Source of the DNA: SIG588 sp045533175
Lineage (GTDB): Bacteria; Bacillota; Clostridia; Oscillospirales; Acutalibacteraceae
Assembly (NCBI GenBank): GCA_045533175.1
Contig: JAZSHJ010000039.1
Span: forward strand, 1 to 20,853
Direction: 5' to 3'
DNA length: 20,853 nt
Shown: piece by piece, positions 14,690 to 20,853 of the stretch
How positions within the stretch are numbered: position 1 is the stretch's first letter
How the letters are laid out: each line of letters opens with the position of its first letter
Program-made: the position numbers and the translations under genes
Notes under the pieces: model-generated
Database searches by the model: none
The model's input: only the letters and a program-made list of their open reading frames with translations
What the model was told of the DNA's origin: nothing

Positions 14690-14723
14690 GTTCTCCCAAA
14701 AGAAATTGTAAAGAGAGGTCGTA

Positions 14724-15860
14724 ATGATGGAAGTCATCGAAAAACTCGGGTTTCTTGTCAACAACGTCGCGGCGCTCGGCGATTGGCGATATCTCGTGAT
14801 GTGGATCATCGGCGGTATACTGATTTATCTCGCCATCCGTCACGACATGGAACCCACCTTGCTGTTGCCGCTTGGCTTTGGCACCATTCTTGTCAACCTG
14901 CCGTTCTCGGGTGCGATCGGCGAACACGGTCCGCTGACCACCTTGTTTAATGCGGGTATCGCGAACGAACTGTTCCCGCTGATCTTGTTCATCGGCATTG
15001 GTGCGATGATCGATTTCGGCCCCCTGCTTTCCAACCCGAAGCTGATGATCTTCGGTGCGGCGGCACAGTTCGGTATCTTTGCCACACTTGTGATTGCGTC
15101 GTTGTTCTTTGATATCAAGGCGGCGGCTTCCATCGGTATCATCGGCGCGGCCGACGGCCCGACAGCCATCGTGGTGGCCAACAAATTGCTCGGCCCCACC
15201 AGTCCCATTACGGGCGCCATTATGGTGGCGGCGTATTCGTACATGGCGTTGGTGCCCATCATTCAGCCGCCGGTCATCAAACTGCTCACCACCAAAAAAG
15301 AGCGTCTGATCCGTATGCCCTATGCACCGCAGAAGGTGTCCAAGCTGACGCGTATTCTGTTCCCGATCATCATCACCATGATCGCGGGCATTGTGGCACC
15401 CGAATCGGTCGCGTTGGTCGGTTTCTTGATGTTCGGTAACCTCATTCGTGAATGCGGTGTGCTCAACTCCCTGTCCGAAACGGCGCAGAACGTGTTGGCA
15501 AATCTCATCACCATCTTCCTCGGCATCACCATCGCTTGCCGTATGCAGGCAGAGGAGTTCTTGAACCCTGCGACTTTGTTGATCCTCGGCCTCGGCCTGG
15601 TGGCGTTCATTTTTGATACGGCGTTTGGCGTGGTGTTTGCGGAGATCATTAACATCTTCCTGCCGGAAGGCAAGAAGATCAATCCCATGATCGGTGCGGC
15701 GGGCATTTCCGCCTTCCCGATGTCGGGGCGTGTGGTGCACAAGATGGGACTCAAAGAAGATCCGCAGAACTTCTTGCTCATGCACTCCATCGGTGTCAAT
15801 GTGTCCGGTCAGATCGCTTCGGTTATTGCGGGCGGCCTGATTCTGGCGTTCTTTGCGTAA
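14724..15860 (+). CDS. oadB: Na+-translocating decarboxylase (oxaloacetate/methylmalonyl-CoA type) beta subunit
   Basis: A 378-residue membrane subunit that couples decarboxylation of carboxybiotin to outward Na+ pumping. The family signatures are GIIGAADGPTAIVVANKLL (the Asp in ADGPT is needed for Na+ transport in the Klebsiella enzyme), AYSYMALVPIIQPPVIKLL, FGNLIRECGV and a C-terminal PMIGAAGISAFPMSGRVV. About nine or more membrane helices are visible, and the length is slightly below the usual 380-430. The start is ATG 14724 or 14727, behind AGAGAGGT. It is led by a riboswitch and followed after 13 bases by a gamma-like subunit. No carboxyltransferase alpha or biotin carrier gene is in the window, so the parent enzyme (oxaloacetate, methylmalonyl-CoA, glutaconyl-CoA or malonate decarboxylase) cannot be fixed. 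Confidence 0.9.
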   Translation: MMEVIEKLGFLVNNVAALGDWRYLVMWIIGGILIYLAIRHDMEPTLLLPLGFGTILVNLPFSGAIGEHGPLTTLFNAGIANELFPLILFIGIGAMIDFGPLLSNPKLMIFGAAAQFGIFATLVIASLFFDIKAAASIGIIGAADGPTAIVVANKLLGPTSPITGAIMVAAYSYMALVPIIQPPVIKLLTTKKERLIRMPYAPQKVSKLTRILFPIIITMIAGIVAPESVALVGFLMFGNLIRECGVLNSLSETAQNVLANLITIFLGITIACRMQAEEFLNPATLLILGLGLVAFIFDTAFGVVFAEIINIFLPEGKKINPMIGAAGISAFPMSGRVVHKMGLKEDPQNFLLMHSIGVNVSGQIASVIAGGLILAFFA

Positions 15861-15873
15861 GGAGGAGAATACT

Positions 15874-16032
15874 ATGGAAATCAAATTGGGATTTTACCCC
15901 GAACAGCTTGCGGAAAGCCTCACGGTGTTGGCAGCGGGTATGATCAGCATCTTCCTCGTCATCGGTGTGATCGTGGTGGCTACTACGGTGCTGAACAAGA
16001 TCTTTTCGGACGATAAGAAAAAGGACGAATAA
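15874..16032 (+). CDS. Small OadG-like (gamma) subunit of the Na+-translocating decarboxylase
   Basis: A 52-residue protein with a short amphipathic N-terminus, one membrane helix (about 14-40, LTVLAAGMISIFLVIGVIVV) and a charged Lys/Asp tail (SDDKKKDE). This layout, and its place directly after the beta subunit with a GGAGGAG site, fits an OadG/MmdD-type subunit that anchors and assembles the complex. It is shorter than typical gamma subunits (about 80 residues or more) and lacks the C-terminal soluble part, so it may be a minimal gamma. It is closed by a terminator. Confidence 0.75.
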   Translation: MEIKLGFYPEQLAESLTVLAAGMISIFLVIGVIVVATTVLNKIFSDDKKKDE

Positions 16033-16036
16033 AGGC

Positions 16037-16065
16037 AAAAAGCGCTTCGTGAGAAGCGCTTTTTC
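16037..16065 (+). terminator. Intrinsic terminator of the decarboxylase unit
   Basis: AAAAAGCGCTTC (16037-16048), loop GTGA, GAAGCGCTTTTT (16053-16064). It is symmetric and could work in both directions. Confidence 0.9.
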
Positions 16066-16094
16066 TTTACTTTTTCACGTGATCGTTGTAAAAT
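16066..16094 (+). promoter_or_regulatory. Promoter of the PHP-domain gene
   Basis: TTTACT (16066-16071), 17-nt spacer, TAAAAT (16089-16094), 32 bases before the ATG at 16126. Confidence 0.55.
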
Positions 16095-16125
16095 GTTGTA
16101 GAGTGGTGAATAAAGGAGAGAGAGC

Positions 16126-16932
16126 ATGACCTACGTTATCGATCACGATTATCACATCCATTCCGGATTGTCCTTGTGTTCAAACGATCCTGCGCAAACG
16201 CCCGCACGTATGCTTCAATATGCCGAGGAATACGGGCTGACGAGCCTTTGTTTGGCTGACCACTTTTGGGATGAAGCCATCCCCGGCGCGCTCGGTGTGT
16301 TTTATCAAAAACAAACGGTAGGGCATATTATGCAAGCGCTGCCTCTTCCGCAGAGTGATCGGGTGCGCTTTTACTTTGGCGGTGAATGCGATGTGGACCG
16401 TTTCGGACACGTTACCGTCACTCGCGAAACCTGCGATAAAATGGACTTTGTGGTGGTGCCCACAACCCATCTGCATCTGGGGGGACAGGCGTTTCCCCAT
16501 GGCGAAACACGCACCCCTGCCGAACGGGCGATGCTGTGGGTGGAACGGTTTGACGTGTTGCTTAACAGCGGTCTGCCGCTTCGTAAAATGGGGGTGGCAC
16601 ATTTGACCTGTGGGTTGCTGGACAACACCTCGCGTGAGAATTATTTGAAAACATTGTCGCTCATTCCTTTCGGGGAAATGTATCGGCAGTTTACAAGGGC
16701 GGCCGCCGCGGGCTTGGGAATCGAGATAAATGCGAGCGATATGCGGTATTCCGCAGAGGAGGCAGACACGGTGTTGCGCCCGTATCGCATCGCCAAGGAG
16801 TGTGGGTGTAAATTCTATCTCGGCAGCGATGCACATCATCCGAACGAGTTGGATGAAGCTGTTTTGCTGTTCCGAAAAGGCATTGATGCATTGGGCTTGC
16901 AAGAAAGTGATAAATACCACATTCCCACGTGA
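16126..16932 (+). CDS. PHP-domain metal-dependent phosphoesterase
   Basis: A 268-residue PHP-fold hydrolase that binds a cluster of divalent metals. The metal motifs are in order: DYHIHSG (His10, His12), CLADH near residue 45, GGECD (about 86), THLHL (about 113), VAHLTC (about 161) and LGSDAHH (about 233). The whole protein is one PHP domain, as in HisK-type histidinol phosphatases and related sugar-phosphate phosphatases, but no histidine genes are nearby. The start has AAGGAG eight bases upstream. It is followed by a Gfo/Idh oxidoreductase with its own promoter. The substrate is unknown; a sugar or polyol phosphate would fit the surroundings. Confidence 0.83.
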   Translation: MTYVIDHDYHIHSGLSLCSNDPAQTPARMLQYAEEYGLTSLCLADHFWDEAIPGALGVFYQKQTVGHIMQALPLPQSDRVRFYFGGECDVDRFGHVTVTRETCDKMDFVVVPTTHLHLGGQAFPHGETRTPAERAMLWVERFDVLLNSGLPLRKMGVAHLTCGLLDNTSRENYLKTLSLIPFGEMYRQFTRAAAAGLGIEINASDMRYSAEEADTVLRPYRIAKECGCKFYLGSDAHHPNELDEAVLLFRKGIDALGLQESDKYHIPT

Positions 16933-16973
16933 ACCATATTGAATAAAGAACAAATATAGATGAAGATAAAACA

Positions 16974-17002
16974 TTGTCAACGGTCATTGCGTGTGATATA
17001 AT
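16974..17002 (+). promoter_or_regulatory. Promoter of the second Gfo/Idh gene
   Basis: TTGTCA (16974-16979), 17-nt spacer, TATAAT (16997-17002) with a TGA extended -10. A TTG start for the next gene would coincide with this -35 box, so the ATG at 17037 is the start. Confidence 0.88.
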
Positions 17003-17036
17003 GGCGAAAAATGTTTGCAAATTGGCGGAGGATGGT

Positions 17037-18260
17037 ATGAAAACGTGTGTGGTGATCGGTGCGGGCGGCCGTGGAAAGGACTGCTATGCACCGTATATTC
17101 AAAGCCGTGGATTGTTCACGATCACGGGCGTGGTGGAACCCGATGTGCAAAAGCGGGATAAATTTCGCCGCACCTACGGTGTCGCCGACGATATGTGCTT
17201 TGAGGATTATAAAGAATTCTTCGCCAAAGGGCGGCTGGCAGATGCGGTGCTGATCTGCACACAGGACAGAATGCATATTGAGCCGACCTTGCTTGCGAAA
17301 GAATGCGGCTATCACATTCTGCTCGAAAAGCCGATTGCTCCCACGCTTTCCGAAGTGAAGTTGTTGGAAGAGGCCTTCATCGGGTACGACAAGGTGTTCA
17401 TGACGGGATTTGTGTTGCGGTATACGCCCTTCATCCAAAAGATCAAGGAAATCATCGAAACGGGTGAGATCGGCGATATCGTCACGATGCAACTCAATGA
17501 AAACGAGGGGTTCTGGCATCACGCCCACAGTTACGTGCGCGGCGAATGGAACAACAGCAAAACGTCTTCGCCGCTGATCGTGGCCAAATCCAGCCACGAT
17601 ATGGATCTGATCCTTTATTTGATCGGTGCTTCCTGTAAATACATCTCATCCTACGGGAGCAATCGGTATTTCAAATATGAAAATGCACCGGGCAAGGATG
17701 TGCCCGCCCGTTGCACCGACGGATGTCCGTATGCCGATCATTGCAGTTACAACGCGGTGGAACAGTACACCAACGGGAAAGCATCGTATTTTGTGCATAA
17801 ATTTGAGTGCGGGGATAAAAAGGAAGATATCATAGAAGCGCTCAAAGTGAATCCTTACGGCCGCTGTGTGTATCGGTGCGACAACGATGTGTGCGATCAC
17901 CAGGTGGTGGGCATGCAATTTGAAAACGGCGCCACCGCGATGTTTACCGTCAGCGCCTTTTCGCTCGAAAATAACCGCACCATGAAGATCATGGGCACCA
18001 AAGGCGAAGTGGGCGGTTGCATGGAATCGGGCGAGATCGTGCTGAAAAAGTTCCGCGATATGTCCGAAACCAAAATTGCCGTGACCACCGACGGAACCAA
18101 GCATTGCGGCGGTGACGGCGGGTTGATGGATCACTTCGCCAAAGCGGTATATGCCTGCGACGGTACGGCGGATTGTGTGGATCCGTGGATGTTTGAAGCG
18201 CATCGCATTGTGTTTGCGGCGGAAGAATCCCGCCTGCGCGGCGAACGTATCGCGCTGTAA
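17037..18260 (+). CDS. Gfo/Idh/MocA-family oxidoreductase with a cysteine-rich insertion
   Basis: A 407-residue NAD(P)-dependent dehydrogenase. The Rossmann motif is VVIGAGGRGKD at the N-terminus and the catalytic motif LLEKPIAPT (about 100) is intact; GFVLRYTP and HDMDLILYLIG belong to the substrate domain. Between about residues 220 and 290 lies an insertion with CTDGCPYADHC and later CVYRCDNDVC: six cysteines in two clusters of three, plus His, suited to bind Zn or an iron-sulfur cluster. The GGAGGA site is five bases before the ATG. It follows the PHP gene but has its own promoter and a strong terminator. The substrate is unknown; unlike the first Gfo/Idh gene (2001-3254) it keeps the EKP lysine. 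Confidence 0.88.
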   Translation: MKTCVVIGAGGRGKDCYAPYIQSRGLFTITGVVEPDVQKRDKFRRTYGVADDMCFEDYKEFFAKGRLADAVLICTQDRMHIEPTLLAKECGYHILLEKPIAPTLSEVKLLEEAFIGYDKVFMTGFVLRYTPFIQKIKEIIETGEIGDIVTMQLNENEGFWHHAHSYVRGEWNNSKTSSPLIVAKSSHDMDLILYLIGASCKYISSYGSNRYFKYENAPGKDVPARCTDGCPYADHCSYNAVEQYTNGKASYFVHKFECGDKKEDIIEALKVNPYGRCVYRCDNDVCDHQVVGMQFENGATAMFTVSAFSLENNRTMKIMGTKGEVGGCMESGEIVLKKFRDMSETKIAVTTDGTKHCGGDGGLMDHFAKAVYACDGTADCVDPWMFEAHRIVFAAEESRLRGERIAL

Positions 18261-18270
18261 AAACGATTGA

Positions 18271-18303
18271 AAAAGGCTGTTACCCATCGGGTAACAGCCT
18301 TTT
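18271..18303 (+). terminator. Intrinsic terminator of the second Gfo/Idh gene
   Basis: A 15-bp perfect stem, AAAAGGCTGTTACCC (18271-18285), loop ATC, and its complement ending TTTT (18289-18303). Confidence 0.92.
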
Positions 18304-18318
18304 GTGCGCGTCAAAAAG

Positions 18319-18406
18319 CCTCTCCGAAGACTAAAAAAATCGGAGGGAGGGTGTGTATGCGGGGAAACCGTCAGGGTTCCCCCGTGCATCGAACGGGCAA
18401 AGCCCG
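18319..18406. repeat. GC-rich hairpin cluster between two converging terminators
   Basis: Three stems follow each other: CTCCGA/TCGGAG (18322-18345), GGGGAAACC/GGGTTCCCC (18361-18382, one mismatch) and CGGGC/GCCCG (18394-18406). No gene is supported. The region lies outside both flanking transcription units, which end at 18303 and 18439. It may be an intergenic repeat element or a remnant; the family is not recognised. Confidence 0.5.
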
Positions 18407-18438
18407 CGGATAAACCCGCCCGCAGGCAGCAGACGGAG

Positions 18439-18466
18439 AAAAAGCCCGACGAACGTCGGGCTTTTT
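18439..18466 (-). terminator. Intrinsic terminator of the MBL-fold gene
   Basis: AAAAAGCCCGAC (18439-18450), loop GAAC, GTCGGGCTTTTT (18455-18466). On the minus strand it lies four bases after the stop codon of the MBL gene. Symmetric. Confidence 0.9.
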
Positions 18467-18469
18467 GGA

Positions 18470-19330
18470 CTATTTCAAGAGATAATCACCGTAGGCGTGA
18501 GGGCAGGAAACCTGCACACCGAGTTCTTCCATCCATTCGCGGGTAACCACCGTTTTCCACGGGCCGGTATTAAAGCCGCCGCCCGCGTCGTTATCCCACA
18601 GCCAGTCGGGAGTTGTGTAAAGACACACTTTCGGTTGTACTGCTTCGTAAAACGCGCGCTCGGCACCGCCTTGTCCGTGGTGTGCCATCTGCACGATGTC
18701 ACAACGCAGTTTGTCATGCGGACATTCGTCCAACAGATCGCGAGCGCGTTCTGGCCCCAAATCTCCCAAAAACAGCACGTCGCGTTTGGGAAAGGATACC
18801 CGCAATGCACAGGTGGTGTCGTTAATGCTTTGATATTTTGCGTAATCGCGAGCATCGCACAACACGTCAATCGTGATGTCACCGCAAGAAATGACATCCC
18901 CGCAGCACAGTTTGGTAATGGGAAGGTCGGCGGCTGTCGCCCGTTCCAAAAAGTCTGTGACGGGGGCAACGCTTCCGCCGTTTTCTACCGTTTTGATCCA
19001 CTCGATCGGCGGGAAATCAAAGCGCAGATCCCGAATGTCCAGATCGAACGGTTGCACCGTGCGCAGCAAAAACTGCAGGGCACCAAAATGATCTTTGTGC
19101 GCGTGGGTGATGAGCCACAGATCCACCCGTTTGCCGCGTTCTTCCAATAGGCGGTACATATCCTGCGCCTCTAAGCCGTCGTATCGCTCACCGTACCAGC
19201 CGCCGTCAATGACGATCGTTTTGCCGTCGGGTGTATCTATGATATAGGACATGGTCTGAGGATGCTCACGGTTGGCAAGTTGCAATACGCTGCCGCCGCC
19301 GAGCCCTACATATACGGTATTTAATTGCAT
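18470..19330 (-). CDS. Metallo-beta-lactamase-fold hydrolase (ComEC-C-terminal-like)
   Basis: A 286-residue MBL-fold protein. The metal motif is ITHAHKDHFGAL with His76, His78, Asp80 and His81; later metal ligands are in FLGDLG and MAHHGQGG. The first strands (IIDTPDGKTIVIDGG) are typical of the soluble hydrolase group related to the C-terminal domain of ComEC. There is no signal peptide or membrane segment. The ATG at 19330 is chosen because AAAGGAGG lies just upstream and a start at 19366 would read through that site and the -10 box. It is transcribed alone from a near-consensus promoter. The substrate is unknown; phosphodiester or nucleotide hydrolysis is a family-level guess. Confidence 0.86.
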   Translation of the reverse strand: MQLNTVYVGLGGGSVLQLANREHPQTMSYIIDTPDGKTIVIDGGWYGERYDGLEAQDMYRLLEERGKRVDLWLITHAHKDHFGALQFLLRTVQPFDLDIRDLRFDFPPIEWIKTVENGGSVAPVTDFLERATAADLPITKLCCGDVISCGDITIDVLCDARDYAKYQSINDTTCALRVSFPKRDVLFLGDLGPERARDLLDECPHDKLRCDIVQMAHHGQGGAERAFYEAVQPKVCLYTTPDWLWDNDAGGGFNTGPWKTVVTREWMEELGVQVSCPHAYGDYLLK

Positions 19331-19350
19331 AACCCCGCCTCCTTTTCCTG

Positions 19351-19379
19351 AGTATACATTTTTCATAAAAGATTGTCAA
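19351..19379 (-). promoter_or_regulatory. Near-consensus promoter of the MBL-fold gene
   Basis: On the minus strand TTGACA (19374-19379), 17-nt spacer, TATACT (19351-19356), 20 bases before the ATG. Confidence 0.9.
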
Positions 19380-19420
19380 TGACAAAGGTGTATTTTCTCT
19401 ATTGAAATCGGCGGCTCTTG

Positions 19421-19449
19421 TTGCTTTTTTGCGGCGTGCGTGGTATACT
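19421..19449 (+). promoter_or_regulatory. Promoter of the SLC13-type permease
   Basis: TTGCTT (19421-19426), 17-nt spacer, TATACT (19444-19449) with a TGG extended -10. A GTG start at 19440 would lie in this promoter and is therefore excluded. Confidence 0.8.
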
Positions 19450-19484
19450 CATTTTCGGTTTGTGAAAACAAAGGGGGGATAGGT

Positions 19485-20663
19485 ATGCAACTGCACAGCC
19501 ACGCGGCACAACATCCGCATCATTGGTTACATCACGTTCTGCATCATGTGCAAAAGGATATCGGGCGTGTTATCGGCTTTTTCAAAGCGAATATTGTGAT
19601 GACGGTAGCACTTTCGGCGGCATTGCTCACCTCGATTGTCGTTCCTCCCGACGCGGAATATCTCGGCTATTTTGATGTAAAAACACTCACTTGTCTGTTT
19701 TGCGTGTTGGCGGTGGTGTGTGCGCTCAAAAACATTTGCTTTTTCTACATTCTGGCACAAAAAGTGGTGCAATGTTTTAAAACGGCGCGCATGAGTGTGC
19801 TGGCGCTTTTGTATATTACCTTTTTGGGATCCATGCTGATTGCCAACGACATGGCATTGCTCACCTTCTTGCCTCTCGGATTTTTTGTGTTATCCGCCAC
19901 GGGGAAGGAAAAGTATATGGCCATCACCTTCGTGTTGCAGAACATTGCCGCGAATCTCGGCGGCATGCTCACCCCGTTCGGCAATCCGCAAAACCTGTAT
20001 CTCTACACAAAATACACCATTCCCACCGCGGAGTTCATGGGGATCATGGCTGTGCCGTTTGCGGTGTCGGTCACGTTGCTCACGCTGTGTGCAATGCTGT
20101 TTGTGAAAGCGGAACCGCTGGAGGTTCCCGCCGAAACCGCGACTTTGCCCAAAGGACGCACAATACTGTACCTTCTGCTGTTCGCTCTCTCCATCGCCAT
20201 TGTATTTCGCGGTATTCCGTATTGGATCGGGTTGATCGTGATTCCCGCCGTGCTGTTGGCGGCAGACCGTAAAGCGCTCCAAAAGGTGGACTATCCGTTG
20301 CTTCTCACCTTCGCGTTTTTCTTTATCTTTTCGGGTAATATGGCGCGCATCGACGTGGTGCGTCAGACGTTTTCAGCCCTGCTCGAAAAAAGCACGTTGC
20401 TGTTCAGCGTGGCATCCTGCCAATGCATCAGCAACGTGCCGTCGGCCATCCTGCTTTCGCAGTTCACCAACAATTATCGGGATTTGTTGCTGGGTGTGAA
20501 CATCGGCGGTGTGGGCACGCTGATTGCATCGCTTGCCAGCCTCATCACCTTCCGCGAGTACACCTCCCATAACCCCGGAAAAGCGATGGCATACGTTAAA
20601 ACCTTCTCTGCGTTCAATTTCGCATTTTTGGCGGTGCTGATTCCCGTGTGTTTGTTGGTGTGA
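19485..20663 (+). CDS. SLC13/CitMHS-type anion permease with His-rich N-terminus
   Basis: A 392-residue membrane protein of the ion-transporter superfamily (SLC13, CitMHS, ArsB-like permeases) with about ten helices. Family features are NDMALLTFLPLGFF, ITFVLQNIAANLGGMLTPFGNPQN (first substrate-site hairpin, split here over residues of helix 5) and, in the second half, ASCQCISNVPSAILL, the inverted-repeat counterpart. It imports or exports carboxylates or other anions, probably with Na+ or H+. The first 21 residues contain nine histidines in HxH and HH clusters, followed by a charged stretch before helix 1; this is unusual and suggests metal binding. AAGGGGGGAT precedes the ATG. It is a single gene; no clear terminator lies before the tRNA promoter. 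Confidence 0.82.
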   Translation: MQLHSHAAQHPHHWLHHVLHHVQKDIGRVIGFFKANIVMTVALSAALLTSIVVPPDAEYLGYFDVKTLTCLFCVLAVVCALKNICFFYILAQKVVQCFKTARMSVLALLYITFLGSMLIANDMALLTFLPLGFFVLSATGKEKYMAITFVLQNIAANLGGMLTPFGNPQNLYLYTKYTIPTAEFMGIMAVPFAVSVTLLTLCAMLFVKAEPLEVPAETATLPKGRTILYLLLFALSIAIVFRGIPYWIGLIVIPAVLLAADRKALQKVDYPLLLTFAFFFIFSGNMARIDVVRQTFSALLEKSTLLFSVASCQCISNVPSAILLSQFTNNYRDLLLGVNIGGVGTLIASLASLITFREYTSHNPGKAMAYVKTFSAFNFAFLAVLIPVCLLV

Positions 20664-20667
20664 CCTC

Positions 20668-20696
20668 TTGACAATGCGATGGGAAAGAGGTAAAAT
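20668..20696 (+). promoter_or_regulatory. Promoter of tRNA-Leu
   Basis: TTGACA (20668-20673), 17-nt spacer, TAAAAT (20691-20696), about 20 bases before the mature tRNA 5' end. Confidence 0.88.
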
Positions 20697-20715
20697 AAAC
20701 AAAACCGCAATACTC

Positions 20716-20802
20716 GCCGCTGTGGTGGAATTGGCAGACACAAGGGACTTAAAATCCCTCGGTAGCAATACCGTACCGGTTCAAGCCCGGTCAGCGGCAC
20801 CA
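20716..20802 (+). tRNA. tRNA-Leu (anticodon UAA), CCA encoded
   Basis: The acceptor stem GCCGCTG (20716-20722) pairs with CAGCGGC (20792-20798), then A and encoded CCA. The D-loop region carries TTGGCAGACAC; the anticodon stem AGGGA/TCCCT encloses CTTAAAA with anticodon TAA at 20750-20752. A long variable arm (CGGTAGCAATACCG), typical of class II tRNA-Leu, is followed by a T-arm with GGTTCAAGCC. The 87-nt length fits tRNA-Leu. Confidence 0.97.
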
Positions 20803-20810
20803 AAGCATTC

Positions 20811-20850
20811 AAACCCGAACCTTTTACCAATCGGTGAAACGTTCGGGTTT
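20811..20850 (+). terminator. Intrinsic terminator of tRNA-Leu
   Basis: AAACCCGAAC (20811-20820) pairs with GTTCGGGTTT (20841-20850); the inner part TTTACC/GGTGAAA extends the stem. The window ends right after GTT. Confidence 0.85.
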
Positions 20851-20853
20851 GTT

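Noticed and set aside
16974..17036. TTG start for the second Gfo/Idh gene
   Set aside because: It coincides with the -35 hexamer of a near-consensus promoter; the ATG at 17037 has a proper ribosome binding site and begins the Rossmann strand.

Overview
The window looks like chromosome of an uncultured, fermentative, gut-type Clostridium relative (Bacillota; inference). The basis is strong purine-rich Shine-Dalgarno sites, SigA-type promoters with 17-nt spacers and often a TGn extended -10, intrinsic terminators after most units, and a gene set for host or plant glycan use, D-lactate formation and Na+-coupled decarboxylation. Most genes are moderately GC-rich; positions about 7.8-9.2 kb are visibly AT-rich and look acquired.

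Layout. 1-145: start of a minus-strand gene with a structured leader that can hide its ribosome binding site. 167-3296: an AraC-type regulator (frameshifted) divergent from a DMT-family transporter plus Gfo/Idh/MocA oxidoreductase operon. 3322-7810: operon of GH2 beta-mannosidase, SGNH hydrolase and D-lactate dehydrogenase. 7818-9160: AT-rich island with a promoter-structured RNA-terminator unit, a DUF4236 protein, a four-helix-bundle (23S IVS/S23 type) protein and a dense array of small hairpins, part of it with an exact 25-nt period. 9197-14543: queH, a decayed alpha-L-rhamnosidase, a GPH sugar symporter and a GH2 beta-galactosidase. 14533-16065: a yybP-ykoY-like riboswitch with overlapping terminator in front of a Na+-translocating decarboxylase beta subunit and a 52-residue gamma-like subunit. 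16066-18303: PHP-domain phosphoesterase and a Cys-rich Gfo/Idh oxidoreductase. 18315-19379: GC hairpin cluster and a minus-strand MBL-fold hydrolase. 19421-20850: SLC13/CitMHS-type permease with a His-rich N-terminus, then tRNA-Leu(UAA).

How it fits together (inference): the sugar genes suggest import of oligosaccharides by the GPH symporter, intracellular cleavage by beta-galactosidase and beta-mannosidase (none shows a signal peptide), de-esterification by the SGNH enzyme, sugar modification by the Gfo/Idh enzymes, and carbon disposal as D-lactate. A rhamnosidase once belonged to this set but is now a pseudogene. The most novel-looking parts are the structured RNA at 7853-8030, the hairpin array at 8961-9154 next to the four-helix-bundle gene, and the riboswitch placed before a decarboxylase sodium-pump gene.
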